Source: Gammaproteobacteria bacterium (GTDB taxonomy: Bacteria; Pseudomonadota; Gammaproteobacteria; Eutrophobiales; Eutrophobiaceae). Taken from it: a DNA stretch of 64,000 bases. The DNA lies in the NCBI GenBank assembly GCA_030829955.1, contig JAURNY010000017.1:33843-97842 (forward strand). The letters are read 5' to 3'. Of this stretch, positions 50,735 to 59,602 are shown in pieces. The notes beneath the pieces are model-generated. The model was not told the origin of the DNA. It worked only from the letters and a program-made list of their open reading frames with translations, and searched no databases. The position numbers and the translations under genes were made by a program. Each line of letters starts with the position of its first letter. The stretch's first letter is position 1.

Positions 50735-51907
50735 CTATCCTTTCGTTTCTATTACACTTTCTTCAGGTGTTACTTTCATGCCGATACGTACACGTTGCAA
50801 TCCATTTATAACGATACGATCTTCCTTGTTTAAACCATCACGAATTACACGAAGGTCGCCATGCTTGTTGCCAATTTTAATTATTCGACGTTCAACGATA
50901 TTGTTTTCGTCGACGACATAAACAAATCGTTTTGTTTGGTCGAGGTTAATCGCTGAATCTGGCAGCAATAACGCTTCATAAGGTCCTTTACCAAGTAACT
51001 TTACATCGGTAAACATGCCGGGCACGAGTAATAAGTCCGGGTTGTCTACTAATGCTCTTCCACGCATGGTGCCGGTAGACATATCAATCTGGTTATCGAC
51101 GAAGTCCATGTGTCCTTCATGCATATATTCTTCTTCATCGGCTAATCTTAAATACACCGGATTTGGAGTTGTACGAGAAGATTCTCTACTGCCTTCCATA
51201 TCCATACGTGAGTAATGCAAAACTGCCTGCTCATCAGCAGTGAAATATACATATATAGGATCTAGCGAAACAATGGTTGTTAGAATGTTTGAATCATTAT
51301 CACCATCTTTAATCAGGTTACCTTCAGTAACGTTTGTTCTGCTAATTCTGCCAGTAATAGGTGCTTTTATTTGAGTAAATTCAACATCAAGTTCGGCGGC
51401 AACTACTCTTGCTTTAGCAGCTTGAACTGAAGCTATGGCGGCAGATTTTTGACTTCTTCTTGAATCCAGTTCTTCTTCTGGCATGACGCGTGTTTTAAAC
51501 AGGCGTTCGGCACGGGCAAGATCATTTTCAGCAAGTTGTAATGTTGCTTTTGCTTTTTCCAGTTCAGCTTTGGTTTGATCAAGCACAGCTTTATACGGTC
51601 GCGCATCGATTACATAAAGCAGGTCACCTTTATTAACAATTCTACCTTCAGTGAAATTGACTGATTCTAGATAACCGCTAACTCTGGGGCGTACTTCTAC
51701 AGATTCACAAGCATAGAGTCGACCAGTGAATTCATCCCAATCTGTGACTTGTTGTATTAATGGTGTGGCGATAGTGACTGTGGGTGGTGTTGGTTCCTGC
51801 GCTTGAGGAGCGGGAGTGTCTTTTTCGCATGCAGTTAGTAAAAACATGAACAAAAAGAGGGGCAGGCTGTATACGCCAGGATTTTGTTTGCGAATGGAAG
51901 CAATCAT
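50735..51907 (-). CDS. RND efflux membrane-fusion lipoprotein (AcrA-like)
   Basis: This 390-residue periplasmic adaptor is anchored by a lipid: the signal peptide ends in the lipobox LLTAC. It shows the biotinyl-lipoyl region (VEVRPRVSGYLESVNFTEGRIVNKGDLLYVIDARPY), a helical hairpin (QTKAELEKAKATLQLAENDLARAERLF) and beta-barrel and membrane-proximal domains. It is 6 bases from the pump gene. An upstream palindrome (52007-52027) is a likely operator. Confidence 0.94.
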   Translation of the reverse strand: MIASIRKQNPGVYSLPLFLFMFLLTACEKDTPAPQAQEPTPPTVTIATPLIQQVTDWDEFTGRLYACESVEVRPRVSGYLESVNFTEGRIVNKGDLLYVIDARPYKAVLDQTKAELEKAKATLQLAENDLARAERLFKTRVMPEEELDSRRSQKSAAIASVQAAKARVVAAELDVEFTQIKAPITGRISRTNVTEGNLIKDGDNDSNILTTIVSLDPIYVYFTADEQAVLHYSRMDMEGSRESSRTTPNPVYLRLADEEEYMHEGHMDFVDNQIDMSTGTMRGRALVDNPDLLLVPGMFTDVKLLGKGPYEALLLPDSAINLDQTKRFVYVVDENNIVERRIIKIGNKHGDLRVIRDGLNKEDRIVINGLQRVRIGMKVTPEESVIETKG

Positions 51908-52320
51908 TTATTAGTGACCTTGCTGTAGCGGTTAAGCGTGATTGATATATGTGTGATGATAAATAAGCCATCTATTGTAGGTTGAATATTGAGATAAACA
52001 AATTATTTCAATTTGTTACAAATTGAATCACTAAATCGTTATACAAAATCAATAATCAACCCGATTCGTAATGACAATCAGATAATTGCTATATTGAACA
52101 TTATTCAGCGTATTATCCTGTCTGCCAGACATAATAAACAATTAGCCCTTGAGAATTGACTAAAATTAATCGAATTAACCATATATAAAACAATGGTTAA
52201 TTAAACTATTTAATTAAATTACATTAATTATAAACTAAAATATTGGCGAATATTTCCAAGCGATTTTGCCTATCGCTCCATGTTACTATCCAGCAAATTC
52301 AATATTGAAGAGGAGCAATT
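51908..52320. promoter_or_regulatory. Divergent intergenic region with a TetR-type operator candidate
   Basis: This region of about 410 bases serves the efflux genes (minus) and oadG (plus). At 52007-52027 the arms TTCAATTTG and CAAATTGAA flank TTA, a perfect 9-bp inverted repeat about 100 bases before the efflux start. It is the size expected for a TetR/AcrR or MarR dimer. The rest is AT-rich with no gene; GAAGAGGAGC at 52305-52315 is the oadG ribosome site. Confidence 0.55.
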
Positions 52321-52560
52321 TTGAATGGGGATCTCCTGAACGATGGTTTGAATCTAATGGCATACGGCATGGGTACCGTATTCGCTTTTCTTGCATTGTT
52401 GGTTATCGCGACCAGCATCATGTCTTTTGTAATTGGTAAATTATATCCCGCTAGTCTTACAGACAGCTCTAAGACGTCATCTCAATATCATGGTATTGAT
52501 CCGCAGATTATTTCGGCAATCATGCCAGCAATCAAACTGCATCGTTCAAAACATAAATAA
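52321..52560 (+). CDS. oadG: Oxaloacetate decarboxylase gamma subunit-like protein (OadG), orphan
   Basis: This 79-residue membrane protein has one transmembrane helix (MGTVFAFLALLVIATSIMSFVI) preceded by LMAYGMG, the pattern of OadG, which assembles the Na+-pumping oxaloacetate decarboxylase. The start is TTG at 52321, supported by GAGGAG 6-7 bases upstream. The alpha and beta subunits that normally follow are missing: only a short stub of oadA remains at 52583. The gene is intact but probably without partner here unless oadAB exist elsewhere. Confidence 0.8.
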   Translation: MNGDLLNDGLNLMAYGMGTVFAFLALLVIATSIMSFVIGKLYPASLTDSSKTSSQYHGIDPQIISAIMPAIKLHRSKHK

Positions 52561-52582
52561 TAACTATAAACGGTAATCAAAC

Positions 52583-52639
52583 ATGAGCATGAACAGCAAT
52601 AAACCAGTAGGAATCACTCACGATTGCGAATTTTCATAA
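52583..52639 (+). pseudogene. Truncated oadA (first codons only)
   Basis: An 18-codon frame starts MSMNSNKPVGITHD, which looks like the start of oxaloacetate decarboxylase alpha (KPVGIT is followed in the family by the D-x-x-L-R-D-x-x-Q-S core). After GIT the similarity stops and the DNA changes into an EAL-domain remnant. This marks a deletion breakpoint that removed the rest of oadA and, presumably, oadB. Confidence 0.6.
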
Positions 52640-52987
52640 AACAGTTCTATTGTTAAATCAACTAAAAGAGCATGGTATTAAAATATGTATTGATGATTTC
52701 GGTACAGGTTATTCAGCTATGAAATATTTGCAAAATATTCCGGTTGATAAATCATTTGTGGATAATATTCATCATGACACGGGTTCGGCCTCATAGTAAA
52801 AGCAATCGTTACTTTGGCGCATAGCATGAGGTTATGTGTGGTAGCAGAAGGGGTGGAACGTGAGGAACAATATGATTATCTGTCTGAGATCGGTTGTGAT
52901 CAGGCGCAAGGATATTTTCTCAGTCACCCATTGCCCGCAGATGAGGTGATTGCTAAGATTTTGGAAATTAATTCCAAAGCTAGTTGA
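52640..52987 (+). pseudogene. Broken EAL-domain (cyclic-di-GMP phosphodiesterase) fragment
   Basis: Two frames together give the C-terminal half of an EAL domain. The first reads LLNQLKEHGIKICIDDFGTGYSAMKYLQNIPVD and runs to a TAG near 52797. The next frame continues IVKAIVTLAHSMRLCVVAEGVEREEQYDYL and GCDQAQGYFLSHPLP, to TGA at 52985-52987. The EAL motif itself and the N-terminal half are gone, and a frameshift separates the pieces. It is clearly a decayed gene that ends just before trhO. Confidence 0.8.
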
Positions 52988-52991
52988 GTAT

Positions 52992-53909
52992 ATGAAAACA
53001 TCAGTTGTTATTGCCGCCCTGTATAAATTTGTCAGACTTGACGATTTTGAACAATTACAACCCAAATATTTGCAATTTTGCCTTGATCATATGATTAAAG
53101 GCACATTATTACTGGCGGAAGAGGGTATCAATGGCACCGTGGCAGGAAGTCGCGAAAGTATTGATTGTCTGCTTGAATTCCTGAAATCAGATGAACGCTT
53201 GACGGATCTGGAGCATAAAGAGTCATATGCAGATGAAGTGCCTTTTCTACGCACCAAGGTGAAGTTGAAAAAAGAGATCGTGACTCTTGGGCAGCAAGGT
53301 GTTAGCCCGATAAATGGTGGTGGTACGCGTGTTGATCCGAAAGACTGGAATACAATTATTTCTGATCCCGAGGTGGTTTTGATAGATACGCGAAATCAAT
53401 ATGAAGTCGATATTGGTAGTTTTAAAAATGCCGTATCACCCAAAACGACTAACTTTCGTGAATTTCCTGGATATATCAAGACCAATCTTGATCCGGCAAA
53501 ACATAAAAAGGTGGCGATGTTTTGTACTGGTGGTATTCGCTGTGAAAAGGCAAGTGCCTATATGTTGCAAGAAGGATTTGAACAGGTATATCAACTTAAT
53601 GGTGGTATTCTGAAATATCTTGAAGAAGTTAATAAGGATGAAAGTCTGTGGGAAGGTGATTGTTTTGTTTTTGATGGCAGGGTATCTGTTGATCATAATC
53701 TCGAAGAAGGAAATTACGAACAGTGTTTTGCCTGTCGACGACCAATATCTGATGAAGATATGCAATCAGAACATTATCATAAAGGGGTGTCATGCCCACA
53801 TTGTATAGATGAGAAAACAGATGAGCAGCGTGATGGTTTTCGCGAACGCCAACATCAGGTTGAGCTTGCTGAGCAACGCAACGTAAAACATATCGGCGCT
53901 AAATTCTAA
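52992..53909 (+). CDS. trhO: tRNA uridine-34 hydroxylation protein TrhO (rhodanese family, UPF0176)
   Basis: This enzyme is needed for oxygen-dependent hydroxylation of uridine 34 in tRNA (5-hydroxyuridine). From ATG 52992 it has 305 residues: [38 protein letters not shown], the rhodanese domain with [15 protein letters not shown] and active-site [26 protein letters not shown], and a C-terminal Cys pair region ([12 protein letters not shown]). An upstream in-frame start at 52950 lies inside the EAL remnant and is unlikely. Confidence 0.93.
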   Translation: MKTSVVIAALYKFVRLDDFEQLQPKYLQFCLDHMIKGTLLLAEEGINGTVAGSRESIDCLLEFLKSDERLTDLEHKESYADEVPFLRTKVKLKKEIVTLGQQGVSPINGGGTRVDPKDWNTIISDPEVVLIDTRNQYEVDIGSFKNAVSPKTTNFREFPGYIKTNLDPAKHKKVAMFCTGGIRCEKASAYMLQEGFEQVYQLNGGILKYLEEVNKDESLWEGDCFVFDGRVSVDHNLEEGNYEQCFACRRPISDEDMQSEHYHKGVSCPHCIDEKTDEQRDGFRERQHQVELAEQRNVKHIGAKF

Positions 53910-53926
53910 TCAATCAGCTATCCCTA

Positions 53927-54571
53927 ATGGATTTGCCGATTCTATATTCTTTCCGTCGTTGCCCTTATGCCATACGCGCCAGAATAGCTATCTATCAGGC
54001 TAATATTAAATGTGAATTACGCGAGGTCGTCTTAAATGACAAACCGGACGCAATGTTGGCATTATCAGCTAAAGGTACAGTGCCAGTTTTGCAAACGACC
54101 AATGGAGAAGTAATCGAGCAGAGTCTGGATGTCATGTTATGGGCATTGAGACAACATGATCCTGATGATTGGTTGAGCGGGTATAACGATGATGCAAAAA
54201 CATTGATAGATGAGAATGACGGACATTTTAAACATTATCTTGATCGTTATAAATATCATGTAGCTTATCCTGAACATTCATCAGAATATTATCGAGATAA
54301 GGCGAGTTTGTTTTTACAGACACTGGAAGAAAGTTTGCAAAGTAATCCATCAGGTTTTTTGTCCGGCAATAAACTCGGTTTGCTGGATGTAGCTATCTTT
54401 CCTTTTGTCAGACAATTTGCCAATGTTGATATAGACTGGTTTAGGAAAAGTTCATTTCAGCGGGTAATTAACTGGTATGGGCAAATTGCAAGTATGGACT
54501 TGTTTCAACATTGCATGGATAAATATGAACAATGGCAGCAGGGCAATGCGGTAGTCTATTTTCCAGCATGA
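53927..54571 (+). CDS. Glutathione S-transferase family protein
   Basis: This 214-residue cytosolic protein has a thioredoxin-like GST N-terminal domain: LYSFRRCPYAIRARIAIYQANI with CPYA active-site motif, KGTVPVLQTTNGEVIEQSLDVMLW, and a helical C-terminal domain ending in a conserved FPFVRQFANVD stretch. It resembles stress-type or glutaredoxin-like GSTs of proteobacteria. The substrate is unknown. It follows trhO by 17 bases. Confidence 0.85.
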   Translation: MDLPILYSFRRCPYAIRARIAIYQANIKCELREVVLNDKPDAMLALSAKGTVPVLQTTNGEVIEQSLDVMLWALRQHDPDDWLSGYNDDAKTLIDENDGHFKHYLDRYKYHVAYPEHSSEYYRDKASLFLQTLEESLQSNPSGFLSGNKLGLLDVAIFPFVRQFANVDIDWFRKSSFQRVINWYGQIASMDLFQHCMDKYEQWQQGNAVVYFPA

Positions 54572-54592
54572 AGTTAAATAGAGGGAAGTATT

Positions 54593-55181
54593 ATTAAATA
54601 TCTTTGGATAATTATCTTTGCTGCTGTATTACTTTGGTCAGGTATTGAGCCAAAAGATCGGCTTACCTGTGTTTTGGAAGTTGCACCTGCAGTCATTGGC
54701 TTTACACTCGTGGCAATTTCTTTTCATTCTTTCCGTCTCACTTCATTACTTTATTTCTGGATATTGGCATATTGCATAGTATTTATGGTCGGCGATCATC
54801 ACACCTATGCCGAAGTGCCACTGTTTGATGGTTTGTTTGGTGCTGAACGCAATAATTATGACAAGGTGGGCATTTCTTTCAGGGCTTTGTGTCAGCCTTG
54901 TTAGCAAGAGAGATACTGGTACGCAAACATGTCGTCAACGGTAAAGCCTAGCTTAATGTCATTATTATTTAATTTGTCTGGCATTCAGTGCCTTTTATGA
55001 ATTGATCGAGTGGTGGGTTGCATTAGCTTCCGGTGAAAATGCGGACGCGTTTTTGGGCACGCAAGGCTATGTATGGGATACACAATCAGACATGGGCTAT
55101 GCCATGCTCGGTGCAATTAGCTGTTTGATACTGTTATCAGGTATTCACAACAAACAATTAAATAACATTAATCAAGTTTGA
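54593..55181 (+). pseudogene. Decayed DUF2238 (YjdF-like) membrane protein gene
   Basis: Stitching frames recovers most of a DUF2238 inner-membrane protein. The order is LWIIIFAAVLLWSGIEPKDRLT, a VFMVGDHHTYAEVPLFDGLFGAERNNYDKV core, (frameshift) GHFFQGFVSALLAREILVRKHVVNGKA, an in-frame TAG, (frameshift) LAFSAFYELIEWWVALASG and a tail reaching TGA at 55179-55181. No ATG fits the N-terminus: an ATT stands behind GAGGGAAG. At least two frameshifts, a stop and the missing start show that this gene is dead. Confidence 0.8.
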
Positions 55182-55200
55182 TGATGTTAAGTTCCTGCTA

Positions 55201-55626
55201 TTAAGCAGGCACATGAGCATATTCCAGTCTGATGCCATTAGGATCACGAAAGAATACTGCGTAAAAACCGGGTACGTAATCATATTCTGCTGGTGCATCG
55301 ACAATTTCAGCATTCATTGTTAACAGGGCCTGATATAAGTCATCAACTGCTTCTCGTGAAGGTGCTTCAAAGGCAAAATGATGCAAACCAACATTATATT
55401 CTTTAAAGTTGTTTTGCTTATTTTCAGGAAGTGCTTCCCATATAGAAAACATGAAGCCATTGCCGGCAAAGATTAATATTTTACCATCCGCATTACGATG
55501 TGGGCCGCCTTCAGTTTCGATGATAGGTTTTGCACTAAGTGCATCAGCCAGTTTTTTATAAAATTCTTCAGATTTATCCCAGTCATTTACAGATAAGGCG
55601 ATATGATGAATTCCTGTCGCGGACAT
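55201..55626 (-). CDS. Glyoxalase / VOC superfamily protein
   Basis: This 141-residue protein has the vicinal-oxygen-chelate fold: GIHHIALSVNDWDKSEEFYKKL at the start, LHHFAFEAPSREAVDDLYQAL in the middle and the ending FYAVFFRDPNGIRLEYAH. Metal ligands His (HHIA), His (HHFA) and Glu (LEY) are in place. Such proteins include glyoxalases, dioxygenases and resistance proteins; the substrate is not evident. It is divergent from cmoA, with a palindrome between them. Confidence 0.85.
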   Translation of the reverse strand: MSATGIHHIALSVNDWDKSEEFYKKLADALSAKPIIETEGGPHRNADGKILIFAGNGFMFSIWEALPENKQNNFKEYNVGLHHFAFEAPSREAVDDLYQALLTMNAEIVDAPAEYDYVPGFYAVFFRDPNGIRLEYAHVPA

Positions 55627-55672
55627 ATTTAGACTCCTTATTTTAATAATTTGACTTAACTATAAGCTAATA

Positions 55673-55685
55673 TGATCAATGATCA
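55673..55685. promoter_or_regulatory. Palindrome between the glyoxalase-like gene and cmoA
   Basis: TGATCAATGATCA is a direct and inverted repeat of TGATCA around a central A, located 47 bases before each of the two divergent starts. It may be an operator for one or both. Confidence 0.35.
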
Positions 55686-55731
55686 AGTTGCCATATAATT
55701 AGCTAATAGCAAGTTTACATAGTTAACCAAA

Positions 55732-56469
55732 GTGCATAATAAAAAAGACACTATCTATAAAGAGAACAATTCAACGATAAAACCATTCGAGTTTGATCAA
55801 CGTGTTGTTGATGTATTTCCGGATATGATTAAACGTTCTGTGCCGGGTTATCCCATGACGTTGGCAATGATAGGCGTTATTGCTGATAAATATTTTATTG
55901 AAGATACAGCGATATATGATCTTGGCTGTTCACTAGGCGCAGTTACATTTTCACTGGACAACAGTTTATATAATAAAAATGGCAAGATAATTGGTGTTGA
56001 TAACTCAGAGGCAATGATTCATCAGTGTCAGAACTTATTGAATGTGCATCAAAGTCAATTTGAGATTGAATTTATTCAGGCTGATATTACTCAATGCGAT
56101 ATTCAAAATGCATCTATTGTGATCATGAATTTCACTTTGCAGTTTGTACCACTGGCGCAAAGAGAAGAGTTGCTTAAAAAAATATACGATGGACTATTGC
56201 CCGGGGGAGTATTGATCCTGTCAGAAAAGATCAAATTCGATACAGAGGAAGAGATGCTTTTAATGCAAGAGCTTCATCATCACATGAAAGCCTTGAATGG
56301 CTATGATGATATGGAGATTGCAAACAAGCGTGATGCTCTGGAAAAGGTGTTGTTGCCAGAATCTCACGATATACATTTGCAACGTTTGCAGTCCGCAGGG
56401 TTTCATCCCGTTTCACAGTGGTTGCGATGTCTTAATTTCGTTTCTTTTCTAGCAATAAAACCAGATTGA
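55732..56469 (+). CDS. cmoA: Carboxy-S-adenosyl-L-methionine synthase CmoA
   Basis: This enzyme makes carboxy-SAM from SAM and prephenate for the cmo5U tRNA modification. The 245-residue methyltransferase-fold protein has VVDVFPDMIKRSVPGYPMTLAMIG, AIYDLGCSLGAVTFSL, IIGVDNSEAMI, MNFTLQFVPLAQRE and PGGVLILSEKI, matching CmoA throughout. The start appears to be GTG 55732. Its stop overlaps the cmoB start (TGATG). Confidence 0.95.
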   Translation: MHNKKDTIYKENNSTIKPFEFDQRVVDVFPDMIKRSVPGYPMTLAMIGVIADKYFIEDTAIYDLGCSLGAVTFSLDNSLYNKNGKIIGVDNSEAMIHQCQNLLNVHQSQFEIEFIQADITQCDIQNASIVIMNFTLQFVPLAQREELLKKIYDGLLPGGVLILSEKIKFDTEEEMLLMQELHHHMKALNGYDDMEIANKRDALEKVLLPESHDIHLQRLQSAGFHPVSQWLRCLNFVSFLAIKPD

Positions 56470-57440
56470 TGCAGTTTGAAAAATTGTATCAATGCCTGAT
56501 AGAAAATGGCATGTCTGACTGGCAACAAGAGCTTGCCAGACAATTAGACGATTATTTTACAAACGTGAAGCATGGTGATTATGAACGATGGCATAAAGCC
56601 ATCAAACAATTACCACAAATCAAAACGGATTATATTCATTTTGATCAGGCTGCTGTAACGATTGGTAAAGCCTCAGAAATTTCCGATTCTCAACGTGACA
56701 TACTGATTAAATCATTAAAGGAAATGATGCCCTGGCGTAAAGGGCCATTTAATCTGTTCGGAATTGATATCGATACCGAATGGCGTTCCAATCTAAAATG
56801 GGATCGGGTTAAACCCTATATCAAACCATTAACTGACAAACTGGTTTTGGATATTGGTTCTGGTAATGGTTACTACGGTTGGCGCATGTTAGAAGAGGAT
56901 GTGAAATATATTGTCGGCATCGATCCTACATTATTATTTTATATGCAGTTTCAATTAATGAAACACTATCGCCCGCAGTCAACTATTGATGTTTTACCAT
57001 TTGGTATACAGGCATTACCTGAAGCAGGTTTTAAGTTTGATACCGTATTATCTATGGGCGTCATCTATCATAGAAAGGATCCTTTGCAACATCTAGAGCA
57101 ATTAAAGTCATGTCTTTGTACCGGAGGTGAACTGGTACTGGAAACGCTGGTTCTGGATACCGATAAGGAAAATATACTTAACCCTGAAGGTCGTTATGCG
57201 AAAATGAATAATGTTCACGCGATTCCCAGTCTGACCAGTTTAACCACGTGGGCACAGGATGCTGGCTTTATCAATGTGCAGATTGTCGATGTTTCCAGTA
57301 CCACTACTCATGAACAGCGCCGCACTGAATGGATGCAATTTGAATCTTTGTCCGATTTTTTGGATAAAGAAGATAACACTAAAACTATTGAAGGATATCC
57401 TGCACCTATGCGTGCGGTACTAATTGCAGAAAAACCATAA
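56469..57440 (+). CDS. cmoB: tRNA U34 carboxymethyltransferase CmoB
   Basis: This enzyme transfers carboxymethyl from carboxy-SAM to hydroxyuridine 34 of tRNA. The roughly 323-residue protein has WRKGPFNLFGIDIDTEWRSNLKWDR, VLDIGSGNGYYGWRML, VGIDPTLLFYMQF, SMGVIYHRKDPLQHLEQL and LVLETLVLD. ATG 56469 overlaps the cmoA stop; the TTG at 56466 is less likely. trhO, which makes the hydroxyuridine substrate, lies only 2.5 kb upstream. Confidence 0.96.
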   Translation: MQFEKLYQCLIENGMSDWQQELARQLDDYFTNVKHGDYERWHKAIKQLPQIKTDYIHFDQAAVTIGKASEISDSQRDILIKSLKEMMPWRKGPFNLFGIDIDTEWRSNLKWDRVKPYIKPLTDKLVLDIGSGNGYYGWRMLEEDVKYIVGIDPTLLFYMQFQLMKHYRPQSTIDVLPFGIQALPEAGFKFDTVLSMGVIYHRKDPLQHLEQLKSCLCTGGELVLETLVLDTDKENILNPEGRYAKMNNVHAIPSLTSLTTWAQDAGFINVQIVDVSSTTTHEQRRTEWMQFESLSDFLDKEDNTKTIEGYPAPMRAVLIAEKP

Positions 57441-57452
57441 AGGATTACAAAC

Positions 57453-58568
57453 ATGAATATTGTCACTTTACTAATATGTTCTTTATTTACACTGAATGTT
57501 CTGGCTGATACACAGCAGTTCAAGACACAGGATTACACAGTTAACGCAGAACAAATTACCGATAGTCTGCAACACCCATGGGGAATGGAGTTTTTGCCTG
57601 ATGGACGTATTCTGGTTACGGAACGTCCGGGTTATTTAAGAATTATCGAGGATGGTAAGTTATCCAAACCTGTGCGTGGTTTACCTGACATACAGGCGTT
57701 TGGTCAGGGTGGATTACTGGATGTTATGCTGGATCCTGATTTCTCTGCGAATCAGACTATTTATCTAAGTTATGCCGGCCCGGGACAGGGTGGAGTAAGT
57801 ACTGAAGTGGTTAGAGCTAAGTTAGGTAATAATGAATTAACTAACGTAAAACGTATTTTTGCTTTAGAAAAGAAAACCGATACAGGCTATCACTTTGGAT
57901 CGCGTTTACAGTTTGATCGTGATGGTTATTTATATATTTCCTTAGGTGATCGTGGCGATATGGATCGTGCCCAGGATATTTCAGATCATGCCGGTTCCCT
58001 CATTCGTATTAATAAAGATGGCTCTATTCCCGAGGATAACCCGTTTGTGAATAATGCGAATGCCAAGCCTGAGATTTATACGTATGGCAATCGCAATATG
58101 CAAGGAATGGCAATGCATCCGGTTACAGGTGATATATGGGCGATAGAACATGGTCCTCAAGGCGGCGATGAATTAAACCTGATGAAAGCTGGTACAAATT
58201 ATGGCTGGCCTGTTATTACTTATGGTGTGAACTATGTGTCAGCAACAAAAATAGGTGAGGGCACTGAAAAAGAAGGCATGGCGCAACCCATACACTACTG
58301 GGTGCCCTCTATCGCAACATCAGGTTTAATGTTTTATGACGGTGAGTTATTTCCAAAATGGAAAAACAACGCCATAGTCGGGTCATTAAAATTTGGGCAG
58401 CTAGCACGTTTAACGATGCAAGATAATAAAGTGATTAGTGAAGAACGAATTTTGGATAACGAACTGGGGCGTATACGTGATGTAATGCAAGCTCCGGATG
58501 GTTCAATTTACATACTTATTGATCATCAAAATGGCAAATTATACAAAATCACACCTGTTAATGATTAG
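57453..58568 (+). CDS. PQQ-dependent aldose sugar dehydrogenase-like protein (soluble glucose dehydrogenase family)
   Basis: This exported protein of 371 residues has a signal peptide (TLLICSLFTLNVLA then D) and the six-bladed glucose/sorbosone dehydrogenase fold: LQHPWGMEFLPDGRILVTERPGYLRI, GQGGLLDVMLDPDF, HFGSRLQFDRDGYLYISLGDRGD, EIYTYGNRNMQGMAMHP, IWAIEHGPQGGDELNLM and NYGWPVITYGVNY. Relatives oxidise aldose sugars in the periplasm with PQQ. The organism makes PQQ for XoxF, so the cofactor is available. It starts 12 bases after cmoB and overlaps the convergent HAD gene by 11 bases. Confidence 0.9.
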   Translation: MNIVTLLICSLFTLNVLADTQQFKTQDYTVNAEQITDSLQHPWGMEFLPDGRILVTERPGYLRIIEDGKLSKPVRGLPDIQAFGQGGLLDVMLDPDFSANQTIYLSYAGPGQGGVSTEVVRAKLGNNELTNVKRIFALEKKTDTGYHFGSRLQFDRDGYLYISLGDRGDMDRAQDISDHAGSLIRINKDGSIPEDNPFVNNANAKPEIYTYGNRNMQGMAMHPVTGDIWAIEHGPQGGDELNLMKAGTNYGWPVITYGVNYVSATKIGEGTEKEGMAQPIHYWVPSIATSGLMFYDGELFPKWKNNAIVGSLKFGQLARLTMQDNKVISEERILDNELGRIRDVMQAPDGSIYILIDHQNGKLYKITPVND

Positions 58569-59220
58569 ATAAAACGCATAGCGCCTTTGCCAGCTCTGCA
58601 GGTGAGTCGTAAATAATATCTGCGGGTATTTTTACCTTTTTAATTAATCGATCCCGTGTGTCGAATCCATAACTGGCCATTAGTATGGTGTCATATGAAC
58701 TTATAGATGCAGCATTATAGTCTCCGACTTCATCAGCAGTGAAAATGCAGCGTTTATAATGTTTTGCCTTCATACCTTCCAGAATATTGATCTTTTTAAC
58801 GCCTACCGATACCGGAATCACGAAATCCAGCGCATTATGATTGACCTCGCTATTTGCCAGCACTTGTCGAATCGTTTTTCCGGGATGAAAGGTAAAGTTA
58901 CGACTGATGATGCCAACGTGAACCATTGGATCATCAATCATACTATTTAATGTAGTTACGAATTCAGGAAAGATTACGCCATCTTTCTGATAGTACGATG
59001 TCAGGGCTTCACGGATGATCTGATTTTTAGGCAAAGTGATATTGACGAGATTGCCGATAAACTCCTTGCCACCACCAATATATTTCAAAAACTTGCGACG
59101 GTTTTTGAAACATTCCTGATCACCAATATTTAGACCAAATTGTTTGAAAGTATTTTTTAACAGGCTGTAAGAATCAATTAACAACCCGTCGAAATCAAAG
59201 ACTACGAGTGTCTCTTTCAA
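58558..59220 (-). CDS. HAD superfamily hydrolase
   Basis: This 220-residue protein has the HAD motif I VVFDFDGLLIDSYSLL with the nucleophile and acid/base Asp residues, a helical cap, motif II-like GIISRNF, and a late IFTADEVGDYNAA resembling motif III/IV with acidic residues. It looks like the phosphoglycolate phosphatase/beta-phosphoglucomutase group, but the usual GDxxxD ending is atypical (ADEVGDYNAA). The substrate is unknown. It ends within the sugar dehydrogenase gene on the other strand. Confidence 0.75.
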   Translation of the reverse strand: MKETLVVFDFDGLLIDSYSLLKNTFKQFGLNIGDQECFKNRRKFLKYIGGGKEFIGNLVNITLPKNQIIREALTSYYQKDGVIFPEFVTTLNSMIDDPMVHVGIISRNFTFHPGKTIRQVLANSEVNHNALDFVIPVSVGVKKINILEGMKAKHYKRCIFTADEVGDYNAASISSYDTILMASYGFDTRDRLIKKVKIPADIIYDSPAELAKALCVLSNH

Positions 59221-59238
59221 GCAGTGGCCTCTACATAA

Positions 59239-59520
59239 CTAGTCTTCTCGCTCAGTAACCTCGAGCAGGTGGTAACCAAACTGTGTTTTAACAGGACCAA
59301 GTACAGTATTAATCTCACCACTGAATACAACTTCATCAAATTCCTTAACCATTTGACCAGGACCAAATGAACCAAGGTCGCCACCTTTGCGGCCGGAAGG
59401 ACAACTTGAATGTTCTTTGGCGATTTCAGCAAAATCTGCTCCATCTTCAATTTCTTTCTTTAATGCTTCACATTGTTCTTCTGAACTTACCAGAATGTGT
59501 CTTGCGCTTGCTCTGCTCAT
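59239..59520 (-). CDS. ppiC: Parvulin-type peptidyl-prolyl cis-trans isomerase (PpiC-like)
   Basis: This stand-alone cytoplasmic parvulin domain of 93 residues begins SRASARHILVSSEEQCEALK and has FAEIAKEHSSCPSGRKGGDLGSFGPGQMVKEFDEVVF and the final FGYHLLEV. It covers the full E. coli PpiC length. No signal peptide is present. It is 18 bases from the HAD gene, which it probably precedes in one transcript. Confidence 0.92.
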   Translation of the reverse strand: MSRASARHILVSSEEQCEALKKEIEDGADFAEIAKEHSSCPSGRKGGDLGSFGPGQMVKEFDEVVFSGEINTVLGPVKTQFGYHLLEVTERED

Positions 59521-59553
59521 AAACTCACCTTTCTTTTGTTAATTATTTATTAC

Positions 59554-59578
59554 AAAAATGCCCTGCAGAAACAGGGCA
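59554..59578 (-). terminator. Intrinsic terminator after phaC
   Basis: On the minus strand TGCCCTG-TTTCTG-CAGGGCA is followed by TTTTT. It lies between the phaC stop and the ppiC start, so phaC and ppiC are separate transcripts. Confidence 0.85.
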
Positions 59579-59602
59579 CATAAAAAAACATATTCTCATT
59601 AA

